64,000 nt of DNA from contig NW_004955425.1 in the NCBI RefSeq assembly GCF_000276665.1, forward strand, positions 20,455,393 through 20,519,392, read 5' to 3'. This DNA comes from Chinchilla lanigera (Eukaryota; Chordata; Mammalia; Rodentia; Chinchillidae). Position numbers and translations under genes: made by a program. Below are positions 1 through 11,470 of this stretch, piece after piece. The notes under the pieces are model-generated. The model was not told the DNA's origin, did not search any database, and worked only from the letters and a program-made list of their open reading frames with translations. Numbering within the stretch: position 1 is the stretch's first letter; each line of letters opens with the position of its first letter.

Positions 1-750
1 CCTGGGTCACGCGCAGGACTATGCTTCCCAGAGCTGCTGGGATCCAGTGCGAGACACTCTGCTCCCAGCCTAGCAGGCACCTGTGAGGAATGTCAGCTCC
101 CATTTCCTCCCCTCACATCGTCTGCGTGAGAGTGATTCCTGGACTCGGGGGTGAGAACACTGAACTTTGTTTTTAGCCGAGATGTTGGTGCAGCCCCAAA
201 TAGAATCGGAGTGGGCTCATCCAGGGGCTGGCAGCCTGGCACATCCCGTGCTAATGCTCTGACGGGAGAATTCAAACTCGTTTTCCTACCCCTAATTTGC
301 AAAAAAAGTTATAGGCCCATGTTGATGTGCTAAAAAATGACATTCAATTTAGTTTCAAATGAACCGAGTCCTTAAATTGTTTTAGCACCATGCCTACAAT
401 AAATAGAAACCAAAATTAGTCCGTGAAAGCATTCTGATTGCCTTCCAGTGCCTACCGCTGAGCATTAATGCCAAGTGCTTGTCTGCATATCAAGTCATGT
501 TCTCAGCTAGAATATCGCAGATGGGTGCATTTGAAAGCATTTGCTTTCCCCCCCTACTTTTTGTTGTTGCTGTTGTTTAGTCATATCAAAGAATTTCGGG
601 GTTTTGGTCTCAATCAAACACATTAAAACTTTAAAGTCCTATGTAGAATTCCTTTTTTAATACAGTACTTACTAAGACAGAGATTATCCTTTATATTCAA
701 CTTTACCCTTGATTTTTCCCAGAAAAATACACTGAAAAGGTGACCATTTA
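1..750. other. Unique sequence, no gene recognised
   Basis: The first 300 bases are moderately GC-rich and the rest AT-rich. No repeat, exon or convincing open frame is seen. Confidence 0.5.
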
Positions 751-754
751 AATG

Positions 755-985
755 TTTGCAATGGTTATGAGCACAGACTTAGCCTTGGGTTTAATTCTGA
801 CTCAGGCGCTTCCTTCTGTAAACCTCAGCAAATTTTTAACTTCATTCAAAGCCCCAGGTTCTCACATGTAAGATGAGAATTATTACACTATTTCATGGAT
901 TGTTGAGTGAATACATTAAATAAAGCACAATGTACACAAAGAGCTTAGTGTAATACCTAGCCCATAGCTTGGAATGATAGTTTAT
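755..985 (+). mobile_element. MIR SINE
   Basis: TGGTTATGAGCACAGACTTA, GGGTTTAATTCTGACTCAGG, AAACCTCAGCAAATTTTTAA and AGCTTAGTGTAATACCTAGC follow MIR order. Confidence 0.65.
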
Positions 986-1145
986 TTCATTCAAAATGAT
1001 ATAATATAACCATTATATTAATGTGGTAAGGAGTGGGTATCAACTGTATACTTTCAAGATTGTATACATTATACAAAGTGATAGTGTTTTTGATTTTTTA
1101 GTTACTTAGGCACAAGATGCTCCTGGTTTAAAATTTGTTTTTTCC

Positions 1146-1215
1146 TTTGGTGCTGAGGATTAACCCTGGGGTCCCCTGCATCATAAGCTTAAATTTAATA
1201 CTGAGTTACATCCCA
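1146..1215 (-). mobile_element. ID-like SINE, old, antisense
   Basis: TTTGGTGCTGAGGATTAACC is the reversed B-box side; GTTACATCCCAG is the reversed 5' end. Confidence 0.5.
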
Positions 1216-1224
1216 GAATGCTTT

Positions 1225-1365
1225 TTTTGAGGCGGGAGGGAGACAGGGTCTTGCTACGCAGTTCAGATTGGTCTTGAACTCACTTTGTAGCTGAGGCTGG
1301 CCTTGAATTCACAGTGATCCTCCTGCCTCAGCTTCCTGAGTACTGGGATTACAGGCATGAATCAG
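1225..1365 (-). mobile_element. B1 SINE, antisense
   Basis: GAGACAGGGTCTTGCTACGC to GTACTGGGATTACAGGCATG; includes the duplicated middle part (CTTGAACTCACTTTGTAGCT). Confidence 0.85.
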
Positions 1366-1396
1366 CTCAGAATGTTCTTTTTAAAAGTTTGGGGAA

Positions 1397-1480
1397 GGGC
1401 TGGGGATTTAGCTCAGCGGCAAAGCGCCTGCCTGGCAAGTGCAAGGTCGTGAGTTCAGTTCCCGGTACCGGAGAAAAACC

Positions 1481-1507
<27 letters not shown>
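1397..1507 (+). mobile_element. ID SINE, young
   Basis: GGGCTGGGGATTTAGCTCAG through CCCGGTACCGG and a 27-nt A tract. Target duplication AGTTTGGGGA on both sides. Confidence 0.93.
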
Positions 1508-1511
<4 letters not shown>

Positions 1512-1694
1512 GGGGAGCAGATTTTCTTGGAAACAATACTTTTTCTAAAGAAGGATAAACTTTCATATATATCATATACCAAAAGCACGAGTAAAGGAAG
1601 CCTTATTGTGTGTGAACAGAAACCATACAGTAATCACCTTCAAACTGGGACAGCAAGAATGTAGCACTATCTTTGTTTTCTCACATGTATTTTA

Positions 1695-1809
1695 TGTTTT
1701 GTTTTGGTTTGGTTTGGTTTTTGGTTTTTTTTTCCGGTACCGGGAACCGAACTCACGACCTTGCGCTTGCTAGGCAAGCGCTTTGCTGCTGAGCTAAATC
1801 CCCAGCCCC
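1695..1809 (-). mobile_element. ID SINE, young, antisense
   Basis: CCGGTACCGGGAACCGAACT to CTAAATCCCCAGCCCC, with a 16-bp target duplication TCTCACATGTATTTTA (1679 and 1810). Confidence 0.93.
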
Positions 1810-1859
1810 TCTCACATGTATTTTATTAAACTCATCAACCAAATTCTCACTTTTGTACT

Positions 1860-3455
1860 AGATAAAAGGATGGACATTTCCCCACATCGATATCCTGTGT
1901 GTTCCCTGCCCACCACTCCTTTTTTTTTTTTTTTCACCACTCCTTAGAATTTATCAGCTTCATGAAATCTAAGAGATGAAGAGACCCTATCGCCTTAGTC
2001 ATCCTAGCTATTAACCACCCCCATCGTTCCCAGGCTAGGGACATCACCCAGACTGAGTTATTAAAGTTGACCTGAAAGAGCAATCTGTTCTAAACGACCG
2101 TCCCTGGATCTGCAACGGAACCCTGTAAATACCTTTCATTACTCTGGCGGGGCGGGGATCACATTTCCTTCTTGCTACTTTTGTGGCTGACACAAGTTAG
2201 TCAGTGAGACTTGGACTTTAGATGATCCTGTTGATTGAGATAGGAATGGTGCCTCTCCAGAGACAGGTAATTAGAATTTTACTTTTCAGGATCATGTTTT
2301 GACACTGGTGTTCTGTTTAGGTTTTTTATGCTTTTAGTTTTAAAAACTAAGTGGGTTTTGAACTTAGAATTTTTAAATGTCTTTAGTTTTCCCAGGCAGG
2401 CATTTTTAAGACTGTTTAGATGAAAAGGAGATTTCCTAAGGCTGTCATTGTATTTCTCCATTATATCATAGGGTTTGTATAAAACTCTCAATGATCTTAT
2501 CTGTTGCTGTGGATGAGCCAGGAATTATCTCTGCTGTGAAAGTTTTTCTCTTACAAAAGGTTAGACAATACAGATGTCTTAGTCTTCAAAGTAAGACCCA
2601 GAGATTTGATTTTGTTTTTCCCTCTGACACTGGAGGAGGATACCTGAAAATAAATCTACGTCCCGGAACTTCAAGCAAAACTTACTGAAACTTTGGTATA
2701 TCTGAGCAGTTTCTTTTGGAGAGGTGAAGCCCATGACAATATGGAAAAAATAGCAAGTACAAAAATTTTATGCAAATCTATCAGCACGGAAATTTTCTCG
2801 TGTTTATCTTGCAAGTGAAGACTTCCTCTGTTAAAGATTTTCGAGATTCCTTGGCATTGCTGTGGACCATCCCAGCGTGAGTAGACTGTTTCCATAGCTG
2901 AGTGGCTGAATAAGAGAACAGCTGAGGGCAAGCACGGGGTCAAGTTCAAACCACAGTAAATGTATGTGTTAGATGGGTTGCTCGGCTTTATGGGGAAGGC
3001 TTTAGACACGTAACTTCCCACTTGCTCTTCACTAATGAAGCTTGTCTTTAACTGTGTTGGGCATTTAAAAATTTTAAATGTTATTCTTGGTACCAATCAA
3101 CTCTAGGACAATCTGAATGAGTAGGTTTGTGATATATTTATAGCATTATTATAATAATAAAGGTAGGGGTGGCTTATATGGGAGCAGAGACTGCTTTTAA
3201 AAACTAAAATCTAGAGCGTGAGTTGGATGTATTGTAAGCAAGGTGGCCCATAATTTCTGAAAAATGTTTATTTTAAATATTTGCACTTAGCTTTTTTGTG
3301 ATGATATCAAAAAGGTTGTTTCTATCTGTGTTTGCAAGTGCTACAGTAAAAATGAACAGAAGTCTGAGTTTCTTGGCTTCTTTTTTCTATAACTCTTCTT
3401 TCACATTTTAAGCCTATTTTAATACTTAACATTAAAGTATAAGTAATCTGACTGC
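1860..3455. other. AT-rich upstream or intron sequence, no gene recognised
   Basis: It contains a short T tract at 1920 but no repeat I can name. The 141-codon antisense frame at 2671-3096 has no recognisable domain and is probably chance. Confidence 0.4.
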
Positions 3456-3459
3456 CTAA

Positions 3460-3945
3460 CCTTTTTTTATTTCATTTATTTATTTTTATCATTAGTATAT
3501 GTTTGCAAAGTATAATAATTATGTTCATCTTGGGGATATGTACATAAGCATATTGCATCTTGATCTTTTTTTTTTTGAGGCAGGGTTTCACTATGCAGTT
3601 CAGGCTGGCCTTGAACTTCTATGTAGCCCAGGCTGGCCTTGAACTCTCAGCAATCCTCCTGCCTCAGCCTCTTGAGTGCTGGGATTACAGGCGTGCATCC
3701 TGATCTTTTTTACTTATCTCTCCTCTTCCACTCTCCCATCTCTCCATCCCCACATCCCTTTCTCCCCTTCTCATTACCATGCAGTCTACCTCCCTGTTTC
3801 TTATCATCTGTCTTTTGTTTTGCTCTTTATTTATATCACAGGTTTCTCATATAAGAGAAACCAAGTGATATTTAACTTCTGTGCCTGATTTATGTTACTT
3901 AGCATAATGGTCTCAAGGTACATCCATTTTCTTACAAATGACTCA
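3460..3945 (-). mobile_element. LINE-1 3' UTR fragment, antisense, split by a B1
   Basis: Pyrimidine-rich tract (TCTCCTCTTCCACTCTCCC) and ACTTAGCATAATGGTCTCAA are typical of antisense LINE-1 3' ends. A B1 (3571-3693) interrupts it, with target duplication TGCATC(C/T)TGATCTTTTTT. Confidence 0.65.
3571..3693 (-). mobile_element. B1 SINE, antisense
   Basis: GAGGCAGGGTTTCACTATGC to CTGGGATTACAGGCG, inserted in a LINE-1 3' UTR with an 18-bp target duplication (one mismatch). Confidence 0.9.
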
Positions 3946-4239
3946 AATTTATCCTTCTTGTTCCACCTGTTTTAGTATGGTCTCCTTTAACCTTAATGTT
4001 TTACAACTGAATAAAAGGCAGGCTACCAGAGTTATCATGGCAATGGGCAGGGAAGTAAAAATGTGTTATTTTATGGTGTGCATAAGTGCTTCCCTTTTAA
4101 AAAATCAATTTGTAGCACACCGATTAACTACCCGAAAGAGAAGTTCTATTTTTCCATGTTCCCAAGGATCTTGCAGCACTGATATGAACTGTGGCTTAGA
4201 TTTGAGTGGAATAGTGAAGGAAAATTATTTATTTATTTA

Positions 4240-4312
4240 TGCTAAGGGTTGGGCTCAGGGTCTTGCACAAGCCAGGCAAGTGCTATTACTCTGGGCTTCC
4301 CCCAGCACAAGA
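4240..4312 (-). mobile_element. ID-like SINE, very old, antisense
   Basis: GGCTCAGGGTCTTGCACAAG and CCAGGCAAGTGCTATTACTC keep ID order; the ends have decayed. Confidence 0.35.
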
Positions 4313-4544
4313 GCTTCTTTTTAAATTAAAAAAAAAAATTGCCAGAGAAACCACATAAATAGAAAATATAGAAACAAAAGTAAGTAGCTGGACATTCATA
4401 TCAGCACAGGATTACGTAGGAAAGCAGCTGAATCTGTATGTTGAAAATATGAATTACTTTGGTAATGAGACTAACCTATTCCTTTAATTCAGCTCCTCCT
4501 CATGTATTTTTCCTTCCTTCATAATTGTTTCTGCTTTGCTGTTT

Positions 4545-4612
4545 TGATCCTCCTGCCCCAGCCTCTCTTCTGCTGGGTTACAGGTGTACACCACCATACC
4601 CCGCTAGTCCCA
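4545..4612 (-). mobile_element. B1 fragment, antisense
   Basis: GATCCTCCTGCCCCAGCCTC to TACAGGTGTACACCACCATA. Confidence 0.6.
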
Positions 4613-4964
4613 GTTTTTCTACCTATTTAAAAGTTTTACTCAGTTCTCTTCTTGTGTTGTTTTCTTTTGCCTGTGTAAGTGTAAAACCTTATAACCAGTG
4701 ATTGCAATAAAAATATTTTATCTCTATTCAGTGTATTATGGATAGATTGAAGATGATTGAACATAAAAATGGCATAGTAAATTCTATGAAATTGGGAAAT
4801 TCTGTGTATTTTTTGCACTGCTTTATATCAAGCACAGTGAGCATTAAGTAAGTATTTGTTTGAGTTAATGAATAAGAAGGAACTCTATAAGGAATTGTGT
4901 GATTTAATTATAAAGTTAGATTAAATCCAATGCATGTCATGTTACAAAGATCTAAATAATTCTT

Positions 4965-5108
4965 ATTTATTTTTGTCTTTTGGAGACAGGATTTCACTGT
5001 GAAGTTTAGACTGGCCTTGAACTCACTTTGTAGGCTGAGCTGGTCTCACACTCACAGCAAGCCTCCTGCCTCAGCCACTCAAGTGCCGGGGTTATAGGCG
5101 TGTGTCAC
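4965..5108 (-). mobile_element. B1 SINE, antisense
   Basis: GGAGACAGGATTTCACTGTG to GGGTTATAGGCGTGTGTC; target duplication CTAAATAATTCT. Confidence 0.85.
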
Positions 5109-5139
5109 CTAAATAATTCTTTTAAAGAATAATCACTGG

Positions 5140-5235
5140 AAGTCTGGGAATGTAGCTCAGTGGTAGAGTGCTTGCTTAGCATGTACAAGGCCCTGGGTTT
5201 AATCTCCAATATTGTAAAATAATAATAATAGCAAC
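5140..5235 (+). mobile_element. ID SINE, older subfamily
   Basis: GGGAATGTAGCTCAGTGGTA to AAGGCCCTGGGTTTAATCTC; target duplication AATAATCACTGG. Confidence 0.85.
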
Positions 5236-5767
5236 AATAATCACTGGCTTTTAAGTCTGAATTTTCAAAACCCAAGCTTCAAACAAGATTGGTCATATTA
5301 TATCACTTAGTCTGTATTAATCAGTGGGGCTTTTTTTTTCAAATTCATATTCCAAAAATGTATGAAATTAATATTAGAGAAACTGTATCTTTACAAAGTA
5401 TTTGAGCAGATGTTGGTCTATTAAGCATTTTTTTCTTACTGATTTTTAGTGCGTGTAAAAGAAAACAGCTAGCATTGACTTTTTCAAAATACTGTACAAA
5501 AAGTTATATCCAGGCAGCAACACATTAGTAAGAGCTGTGACATTCTGTGTGATATAGTCCTTTTGTTTTAAAATCAATATCCAATTTGTTTCTTTTGAAG
5601 AAATCCATTCAGACAAATTTTGTTCCTGAATTTATCCTCATGCCAATGATTTTTTCCTATCCTTTTTCTCTATGATTTTTAATTAGCTATTAACATTAAT
5701 TATCTTCTCTACTTTTACTCTGCCTTTGGATGAACACTTCTAAAAAAACCCTTGGCTTTAAAAACAT

Positions 5768-5927
5768 TAGCCAGGTATGGTGGTGCACTCCAGTAATCCC
5801 AGCACTCAGGAGACTGAGGCAGGAGGATCGCTGCGAGTTTGAGGCCAGCCTGGGTTACATAGCAAGACCTTGTCTCAAAAAAATCCAAAACCAAAAATAA
5901 GTAAATAAATAAATAAATAAATAAAAA
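5768..5927 (+). mobile_element. B1 SINE
   Basis: AGCCAGGTATGGTGGTGCAC to GACCTTGTCTCAAAAAAATC with a TAAA-repeat tail. Confidence 0.9.
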
Positions 5928-6227
5928 GTTAGACCTCAGACTCATACTGGCTTTTCATGGGCACATCTCAGTAATTAAACGAGAATAAATTTCCCATTGA
6001 TCGAAATTAAGGATCTTAAATAATTAATAATTTGAAACATTTTTAAAGCATGCCATTTTCCTTGGCAGATGGAATGTAATGTGATATGTTTAGTATTAAT
6101 GCCAAACGTCTATCAATAACACCTTGGGCCTCCAGCTACAAGTGAAATTCTATAGATAGGAAAACGACTGACCCCCACTCCGCATAGGTGCTGTCCTGCT
6201 ATGGAATCTCTTTGCTCAGTTTTCTCC

Positions 6228-6528
6228 GTCCAATCAGGTGGAATGTTTCACAGGCACATGGTTTATACAGCTCAAAATAACTTGGGACCTGTGCGCTGAC
6301 AAATGCTCTGGCTCCGGTGGTGACAGGTTGTCCAGCTTCTTACAGCCATCTTCACTAAAACTAAGGTTAACGGCTCACTCTCTATGGACGGCCGCTCTCT
6401 GCATCCAGGGGCGTGAAGAATTTCCCTTCTCTCCTGTGCTTTCATCTGAAAGTTCTCCTTGGATAATTATCATCGCAGTGGAGTGCCTGGCTTGGACATC
6501 TTCATCTGGGTCAACTAAAAAAAGAAAG
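6228..6528 (+). promoter_or_regulatory. Candidate muscle-type promoter and noncoding first exon (hypothesis)
   Basis: Within about 60 bases there is a CCAAT box (6230-6234), an E-box CAGGTG (6235-6240), an MCAT-like TGGAATG (6239-6245), an E-box CACATG (6255-6260), a TTTATA element (6262-6267) and an A/T-rich CTCAAAATAA (6271-6280). About 260 bases further on, AAAG|GTAATT at 6528/6529 could be a splice donor for a noncoding exon starting near 6290. The stretch is repeat-free. The position 9 kb upstream of the start-codon exon suits a MYPN 5' exon. No transcript evidence is available, so the call rests on motifs alone. Confidence 0.3.
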
Positions 6529-7020
6529 GTAATTTCCAGATTTAAGTTCACAAGTGTGTTTGGATAACAGGCCACTGACAATGGGAAAAGAGTCTCTCAG
6601 AGAGCTAATTACTATAACTCAGAGTGAAACCTAGGGTAACTTTCTAATTACGGGTGATGGGACTCACAATTACATGAAAACTGAAGCTTTTCACATGGAA
6701 AGCATTTGGGGGATTGATGGGATTCACAGAAACCATAGCCTAAGGAAGTTGTGACGTGTTGCAGATATCACTGGCATTTCTCACACGCTCATTTATAAAA
6801 TAATGTTTTTATAGAGAGAATATGTATGCAATGCCTATTTCCTTTTCAAAGGAAATCCAATCTAAAATAATGTGACTCCATAGTTAAAGACTTTCATTTA
6901 AAATTTTTTTATCATGTAAAAGGATATGCCTGCTATATTTAGTATTGGGAGATCTGCTCCCTGGATTAATGTACACAACAGCTGCAGAAAGTCTTGCTCA
7001 AGGGACACTGCTCTTTCTTT

Positions 7021-7050
7021 CTCCTTTCTCTCTCTCTCTCTCTCTCTGAT

Positions 7051-7105
<55 letters not shown>
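7021..7105 (+). repeat. (CT)n microsatellite
   Basis: Pure CT dinucleotides with a few interruptions (TGATT, TTT). The long Ser/Leu and Arg/Glu open frames read through it on both strands are artefacts of the repeat. Confidence 0.95.
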
Positions 7106-7107
<2 letters not shown>

Positions 7108-7404
7108 AGCTGCATCAGGACACTTGACAGTCAGCAGCAAATGTTTGGCCTGGTGCATTGCACTACTAGCAGTAATTAGATGCACATCTTGAATAATATT
7201 TTTAAAAGCTGTGTAAGTGAAGAAGAAGGCAGATTATTCTATATTTCCAGTCCCCAAACCTGAACATTGTAACAATGGTGTTAAGAAATTTGTATCAACT
7301 TATCAACAGATTTTTATATAGTTATCAAAGATAACTAGGGTAACCCAGTTGGAAGATATAAATCAGCGATCTAGTTTTCTTTCCCAAAACATAAAAATGA
7401 GTCA

Positions 7405-7491
7405 GTTGGGCCGGGGACATAGCTCAGCGGCACAAGCGCCTGCCTGGCAAGTGCAAGGTCCTGAGTTCGATTCCTGGTACCCCCCCCCAAA
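7405..7491 (+). mobile_element. ID SINE
   Basis: GGGCCGGGGACATAGCTCAG to GTTCGATTCCTGGTACCC; target duplication AAAAATGAGTCA. Confidence 0.9.
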
Positions 7492-7499
7492 AAAATGAG

Positions 7500-8690
7500 T
7501 CAATTATTTTTACTTTAGTAATAATGAAATTAATTCTAAAGGTTCTAGATTAAAATTTGGGGGTAACTTTGTAGTCTGTCAATGATAACTCAAATTCACA
7601 CAAAATCTAAGAAATCAAGAATGGCTATACTTATAGCTATAGTAAATATTTCTGAAACAAAAATTAAGATATACTATCTCAGGAAATCTGAAATATGTGG
7701 ACACTATACTTGCAGAAATATTGAGATATTAAACTGTAGGCCTTACAAATCTTATAATAATGGACTATGAAACAAACGGATGGACATTATCCAAATTCTG
7801 GAAGTTTGTCTCTGTCCCTACTTATAGTGTATGGCTAATGCTACTGGAACCCACAGTAATGTGAAAACCCCAGCCTTCCGTACAACTGTAATTTATAATA
7901 TAGACCCCATTACATGTTTCTTTTACAATGAGCTTACCAAGGCTCCATGGAGCAGACTCAGGTTGCGATTTATGCACACACGACATTTAATGAGTGTTTA
8001 ATCCATTGGTTTTGGAATTCATAGAGATATTTTCTGAAAATTTACTCTTGAAGAAATGGAATGGCAGGTAAAAGCAGGTTCTATTTAGGAAAGACTTTAA
8101 TGAATTAATGTTAATATATGAACAGATGACAGCTCAATTTTTCAACACCTAATTCCTGTCCATAATAGAAATAGTGGACTCAGTTCACTACCTAGTAATA
8201 TAAGACAAATGGTCCTGCTAACCTCACAATAATTAATTCCTTCGTTCACACTGATATTTGACAAAGGTCTTGCCGGTGATAGAAAATGAAAGCATTTTCT
8301 TAACAACTTTTTCTCTTTCCTAGAAGGTGAAAAATAATCAAGCATCACAGAAATATTTTTATAAATTTCTGTAGTGTTCCATAGTTGACAAAGTGCTTTT
8401 AAAAACGACCGTAGCATTGCACATTTGCTTATAATACGAACAGAACGGTTTGTTTAGAAGTTTAAGACCATATTTTGAGCAGATACACTTTTGGTGGAGA
8501 CAGAGTTGGTGCGACCCCTTCCCTGTAGTCACGAGGGCCCTCAGAGCTCGTGCACAACAGAAGTCACCTTGGCCCGCTCTGAGCAGCCGCACTCAGGGAG
8601 GCACCGCAGAGCCGCCTCCCAGCCCCGGGCTTACCTGGGGGCCCCGCCTCTCTCAATCTAGCAAACAGATGTCAATTTAAAAAGGCTGGA
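7500..8690. other. Non-repetitive sequence, with a GC-richer patch at 8500-8650
   Basis: AT-rich to 8470. Then a GC-rich stretch (CCTCCCAGCCCCGGGCTTAC) of no assignable function. Confidence 0.4.
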
Positions 8691-8766
8691 TTTGGGGGGG
8701 GACCAGGAATTGAACTCAGGACACCTCACATTTGCCAGGCAGGTGCTGTACCACTGACCCAGCCCT
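8691..8766 (-). mobile_element. ID SINE, antisense
   Basis: ACCAGGAATTGAACTCAGGA to CACTGACCCAGCCCT; imperfect target duplication GTC(A/G)ATTTAAA. Confidence 0.85.
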
Positions 8767-8789
8767 GTCGATTTAAATAGGGAAATTAC

Positions 8790-8930
8790 TTTCTTTATTG
8801 TTAAGAGAGGAAAACAATAAAAACAGTGATACAGAATGTCAAAACAAGATAGTAGGAAATTAACAATGGTTACTATATTGCAGATTGTCATCTTCAAAGT
8901 AGTTGCTCAGATTATAAGATATATTAATCC
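8790..8930 (-). mobile_element. LINE-1 3' UTR unit, antisense
   Basis: GTGATACAGAATGTCAAAAC, TTAACAATGG and GTCATCTTCAAAGTAGTTGC match the units in the LINE-1 at 49225-51620. Confidence 0.65.
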
Positions 8931-9194
8931 TTAACTACCTAAAATTAAAAATTGGCAAATAAGAAGCTAAAAGAAGAAAGTGTTAAATTTTTTCTTATTT
9001 AAAAAATAAGAAATCTTCGAATTAATGAGATTTGACAAGAATTTCTTATTTGGAATTTCCTACATCACAAAGAGAACCTGCACTCAGCTGGGGCTCGGTT
9101 CTTCATGAATGCTGAGATCTTTGAAGAGCTGTTACACCTCTCCTCCCTATTGCTTTTGTGGCTCCCACCAACCCCCCTCCTTTTTTCCCTCTCA

Positions 9195-9270
9195 TTTTTT
9201 GGGGTGATAGGGATCGAACCCAGAGTCTTGGTCAATATAGGCAAGAGCTCTACCACTAAACTGTACCCCT
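9195..9270 (-). mobile_element. ID-like SINE, antisense
   Basis: GTGATAGGGATCGAACCCAG, TAGGCAAGAGCTCTACCACT. Confidence 0.7.
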
Positions 9271-9473
9271 ACACACAAACCCCATTTTGGTCCTGGGTTC
9301 CTGAAATCTTTTTGCTTGCCTTCCATTAGCTTTCCTACAGCCCTGGGATTCACTTATTTATTTACTGTTACTTCAGGTTCAATAGCAACTATGGGCTCTG
9401 GCTTTAGTACTCTTTCCACTAGGGCTTTCTTCCATGTTTATCCCCTTCTGTATGCAAAAACATGCATACTCAA

Positions 9474-9555
9474 GCCGGAAGTGTGGCTCAGTGATGGAGC
9501 TTGTCTAGCATGCACAAGGCCTTGTGTTCGATTCCCAATACTGGGGAAAACAAAC
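9474..9555 (+). mobile_element. ID SINE
   Basis: GAAGTGTGGCTCAGTGATGG to TTCGATTCCCAATACTGGGG. Confidence 0.8.
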
Positions 9556-9828
9556 AAACACCAGCCTCAAGCCCCACGCACACTGTGTTTCACAGCAGCC
9601 AATCTCCTTTTCTCCCACTTAAATGAAATCTTTGATTCCTTTCTTGCCTTCTCACCTTTACCAGTTTGATTAAAACAGCGAGAATGGCCTGCCCACCTCT
9701 GGCCTATTTCTAAAAAGTCTTTTCATTCCTTTAACCTCTGGTCTTCAGGGAAGGTCTCTAGGGAACAGAGCCCTACCAATTCCCCTACACTTCATCTGCC
9801 ACTGCCACTTTGCTTTACCACATCTTCT

Positions 9829-9935
9829 TTGTTTTGTCTTTTTTTTTTTTGGTTTTTCTCCGGTACCAGGAACCGAACTCACGACCTTGCGCTTGCCAGG
9901 CAGGCGCTTTGCCGCTGAGCTAAATCCCCAGCCCC
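9829..9935 (-). mobile_element. ID SINE, young, antisense
   Basis: CCGGTACCAGGAACCGAACT to AAATCCCCAGCCCC; 15-bp target duplication TTTACCACATCTTCT. Confidence 0.93.
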
Positions 9936-10694
9936 TTTACCACATCTTCTAATGAATGCATTTGTCTGAACTCATCGTTGCTGGTTTTCCTTCAGATTGA
10001 AAGTCCTTCCGGGGAATGTGTCTCACACCATTTCTCTATCATTTCGGGCACAGCGCTTCCACACCCCTCAAGCTCTGACTCCGGCAACACAGCACACCCT
10101 AATTTATTAAATTACTAATGCCATTCACACCAAAATAGACCTCAGATAAAAGGAAAACGATCGCCATAGCAGTGAAGAGAAGGGCAGTGTGATAGTGTAC
10201 AAAAGACGTCGCAGCTGCAACCACATTTTTAGATGATCTGCTACACAACTCTCCAAAACTGCTTCCTGGGAACTGGGATTTGCTCCTTGCCCCAGCCTCA
10301 GTTTCCCCAGAACTGATTTAAATGCTGGTCTTGTGTGACGCCATGGGGTACAGGAGACAAAACAAACAGGTCACTACCAGCACCAAAGAGAAGGAGCAAA
10401 GCTGAACACTTTTTTATTATTCCCTTAAAGAAAGTTCTACAATGCGCAGGAATTATACAACGGCAGATAAAGGTCATCTTCAATCTGCGAAGTGCTTTAC
10501 CTTTAACAGTGCTTTCACAGGCAAACCTGTGAAGTACACAGGGTGGTTCTGCTCGTGGGAGGTTTGAGCTGCTTAGACTGCTCTTTCCTCTTCTGGCTCT
10601 CTTCAAACAATTTTTAAATATGTTATTTTTGTGTTGGTTTAGGAACAAGAATTGGGTTTTATAGAGGTTTGTCTGCTTATGTACATAACAAATG

Positions 10695-10788
10695 TAGATA
10701 TAGCGCAGTGGCATAAGCGCCTGCCTGGCAAATGTGAGGTCGTGAGTTCGATTCCCAGTACCAAAAAAAAAAAAAAAAAAAAAAAAAA
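10695..10788 (+). mobile_element. ID SINE
   Basis: AGATATAGCGCAGTGGCATA to TTCGATTCCCAGTACC and an A tract. Confidence 0.88.
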
Positions 10789-10832
10789 CATTAAGGATAT
10801 AGAGCTAGAAGAGCTACCAAATACTAATTCTC

Positions 10833-10926
10833 GGGGCTGGGGATTTAGCTCAGCGGCATAGCGCCTGCCTAGCAAGCACAAGGACAAGGTCATGAGTTTG
10901 ATTCCCAGTACCAGAAAAAAACCAAA
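10833..10926 (+). mobile_element. ID SINE with small internal duplication
   Basis: GGGGCTGGGGATTTAGCTCA; GCACAAGGACAAGGTCATGA contains a duplicated ACAAGG unit. Confidence 0.9.
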
Positions 10927-10984
10927 TAAACAAACCAACATAATGAATGTAAAACAATGTTTAAAGACCAAGGTATGAAAGATG

Positions 10985-11245
10985 CTTCTTTTGACAAATA
11001 AGAATTGTATATATATATAGTGTAGAATATAATATTCTGATATACGTGCACATGTGCAATAATTACATCAACCTAATTAATAGATCTATTAGCTCACGTT
11101 TCTTTGTGATAAGAACGTTTAAGACCTACTCTTGGCAGTTTTCAAGTACATGTCGCATTATTCTTAGCTGTAGTCACTGCTGTACAACAGATCTCCGGGA
11201 CTGATTCCTTCTAACTGCATTTGTACCCTTTAACCCCCCCACCCC
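10985..11245 (+). mobile_element. Old LINE-1 3' UTR fragment
   Basis: CAACCTAATTAATAGATCTA, GTAGTCACTGCTGTACAACA and GATCTCCGGGACTGATTCCT resemble the sense 3' UTR of old L1M elements. Confidence 0.5.
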
Positions 11246-11470
11246 CAAACCGGGTGGTTTGTTTCCCATTTAAATATCTAGTGGTGCCTCACAGCCTAAC
11301 AGGTGCAAAGCCCTGGGTCCCGACCCCAGCACAGCCATCATCATCCTCATCTAACGATACTTCACAGGCAGCACCTCTCAGGATTTATGCTTGAATTCAA
11401 GTTACTTCCCACCAGGTTTTGCCAGTTCTCTGGCCAGTGCCCCCCGCTTCCGTAATCATAACTGGGGGAT

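Noticed and set aside
1397..1470. tRNA-Ala-like genes (A and B boxes)
   Set aside because: These and the many similar copies are ID SINEs: A tails, target duplications and no intact cloverleaf.
6898..7192. Arg/Glu-rich and Ser/Leu-rich frames
   Set aside because: They are readings of the (CT)n microsatellite.
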